A DNA stretch of 64,000 nt, taken from contig NZ_JACJRE010000012.1 in NCBI RefSeq assembly GCF_014697075.1, positions 88,130 to 152,129 on the forward strand, in the 5' to 3' direction. Source of the DNA: Tolypothrix sp. FACHB-123 (GTDB taxonomy: Bacteria > Cyanobacteriota > Cyanobacteriia > Cyanobacteriales > Nostocaceae). Made by a program: the position numbers and the translations under genes. Below are positions 63,511 to 64,000 of the stretch, piece after piece; the first letter of the stretch is position 1, and each line of letters begins with the position of its first letter. A model generated the notes under the pieces. The model searched no databases. It worked only from the letters and a program-made list of their open reading frames with translations, and was not told the DNA's origin.

Positions 63511-63918
63511 ATGAAAATACATCATGCGATGTCTTACGACAAGCCCCTACGCATCTACGCCCGCATTCTTTCCTTCTGCCTCACATCAACCGTGTTGACA
63601 ATTTGCTCACTGAGCGAAGTCGAAGTGAGCTTTTTCTCTCCCGCCCAAGCCCAAATCACCCCCGACAATACATTAGGCGCAGAAAGTTCTCAACTCATAC
63701 CAAACATTCCCATTAACGGTGTCAACTACGATTTTATTGAGGGTGGAGCGCAACGAGGAGCTAATTTATTTCACAGTTTTAGCCAATTTAATATTAATGA
63801 CACTCAACGAGTATATTTTAGTAACCCTGACGGCGTACAAAATATTCTCACACGGGTGACAGGTGGACAAGCTTCAAATATTCTCGGCATATTGGGAGTT
63901 AAACCTCGTCTAACTTGA
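63511..63918 (+). pseudogene. Truncated two-partner-secretion exoprotein (filamentous haemagglutinin N-terminus)
   Basis: This 135-codon frame has a long signal peptide (ILSFCLTSTVLTICSLSEVE), then the TPS domain start: ITPDNTLGAESSQLI, VNYDFIEGGAQRGANLFHSF, FNINDTQRVYFSNPDGVQNI, LTRVTGGQASNILGILG. In the family the next residues are VxGxANLFLINPNGIxFG and the protein runs for hundreds of residues. Here the reading changes to VKPRLT and stops at 63918. Such a sharp loss of homology suggests an insertion or rearrangement at about 63898. The rest may lie beyond the window. Confidence 0.75.
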
Positions 63919-64000
63919 AACCCGTAGTTTTTCCTCATCAGGGTCAAGATGATTTTTCACCCACAAGCGATCGCTAATTTCAAAGGAATTGGAATTGATA
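63910..64000 (-). CDS. Partial open frame beyond the exoprotein break
   Basis: On the minus strand the frame INSNSFEISDRLWVKNHLDP continues to EEKLRVSS and stops at 63910. Its start lies outside the window. Its position right at the break suggests that it is the end of an inserted gene, perhaps a transposase, but no motif proves this. Confidence 0.25.
   Translation of the reverse strand, partial: INSNSFEISDRLWVKNHLDPDEEKLRVSS

Overview
The window comes from a filamentous, probably heterocyst-forming cyanobacterium (Nostocales; Nostoc, Calothrix or Tolypothrix type). HIP1 octamers (gcgatcgc) are scattered throughout. It carries psaD (photosystem I) and several cyanobacterial protein families (DUF2605, DUF2973, PAP/fibrillin, DUF1822, CHASE2-CHAT). 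Intergenic heptanucleotide repeats such as cccaatg, agttgtc and gggacta are typical of this group. Coding density is moderate and most genes are monocistronic. I saw no rRNA, tRNA, CRISPR array or complete insertion sequence.

Layout. 0-9 kb: a secreted TPR protein, a DUF928-like envelope protein, a HugZ-type FMN protein, an alpha/beta hydrolase, a decayed aldo/keto reductase, an SbmA/YddA-type ABC exporter, a protein with two Tudor-knot domains, and an MtfA-like peptidase. 9-20 kb: alpha-glucan phosphorylase; a TetR regulator divergent from a Coq4-family protein with two palindromic operators between them; several envelope proteins, including an SLH-fasciclin-barrel fusion. 20-36 kb: a 2OG-Fe(II) oxygenase, an M14 carboxypeptidase, a NAGPA-like protein, a fibrillin, an sRNA candidate, a CIRCE element before a small conserved gene, a nucleotidyltransferase fused to a degenerate phosphomannomutase, the DUF2605/DUF2973 pair and a glycogen-debranching-type enzyme. 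36-48 kb: a DICT-GAF histidine kinase, psaD, trpE, an Rpn/YhgA-like protein, a sugar ABC ATPase, an FAD oxygenase, an SSB-like protein and a fused dipeptide ABC ATPase. 48-54 kb: a CDF metal transporter, small envelope proteins, and a DUF4157 protein with two HExxH sites overlapping a small membrane-anchored partner. 54-64 kb: a caspase-like island.

The 54-64 kb island is the most interesting part. A secreted TPR-CHAT protein (minus strand) faces a plus-strand run: a sigma-like protein, a DUF1822 protein, a CHAT-CHASE2 membrane protein, a DUF928-like protein translationally coupled to it, and the start of a broken two-partner-secretion exoprotein. The sigma-like gene has a strong Shine-Dalgarno and an in-frame ATG followed four codons later by an amber codon, with a GTG restart downstream. 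A second copy of the DUF928-like protein sits beside a secreted TPR protein at the other end of the window.

Repeats are a strong theme. Three unrelated arrays with exactly 21-bp units (6.7, 44.6 and 53.7 kb), one degenerate 20-bp array, heptamer tracts, a roughly 100-bp MITE-like element with terminal inverted repeats, and several hairpin families occupy much of the intergenic space. All assignments rest on reading the sequence and recalled family motifs; no search was run.
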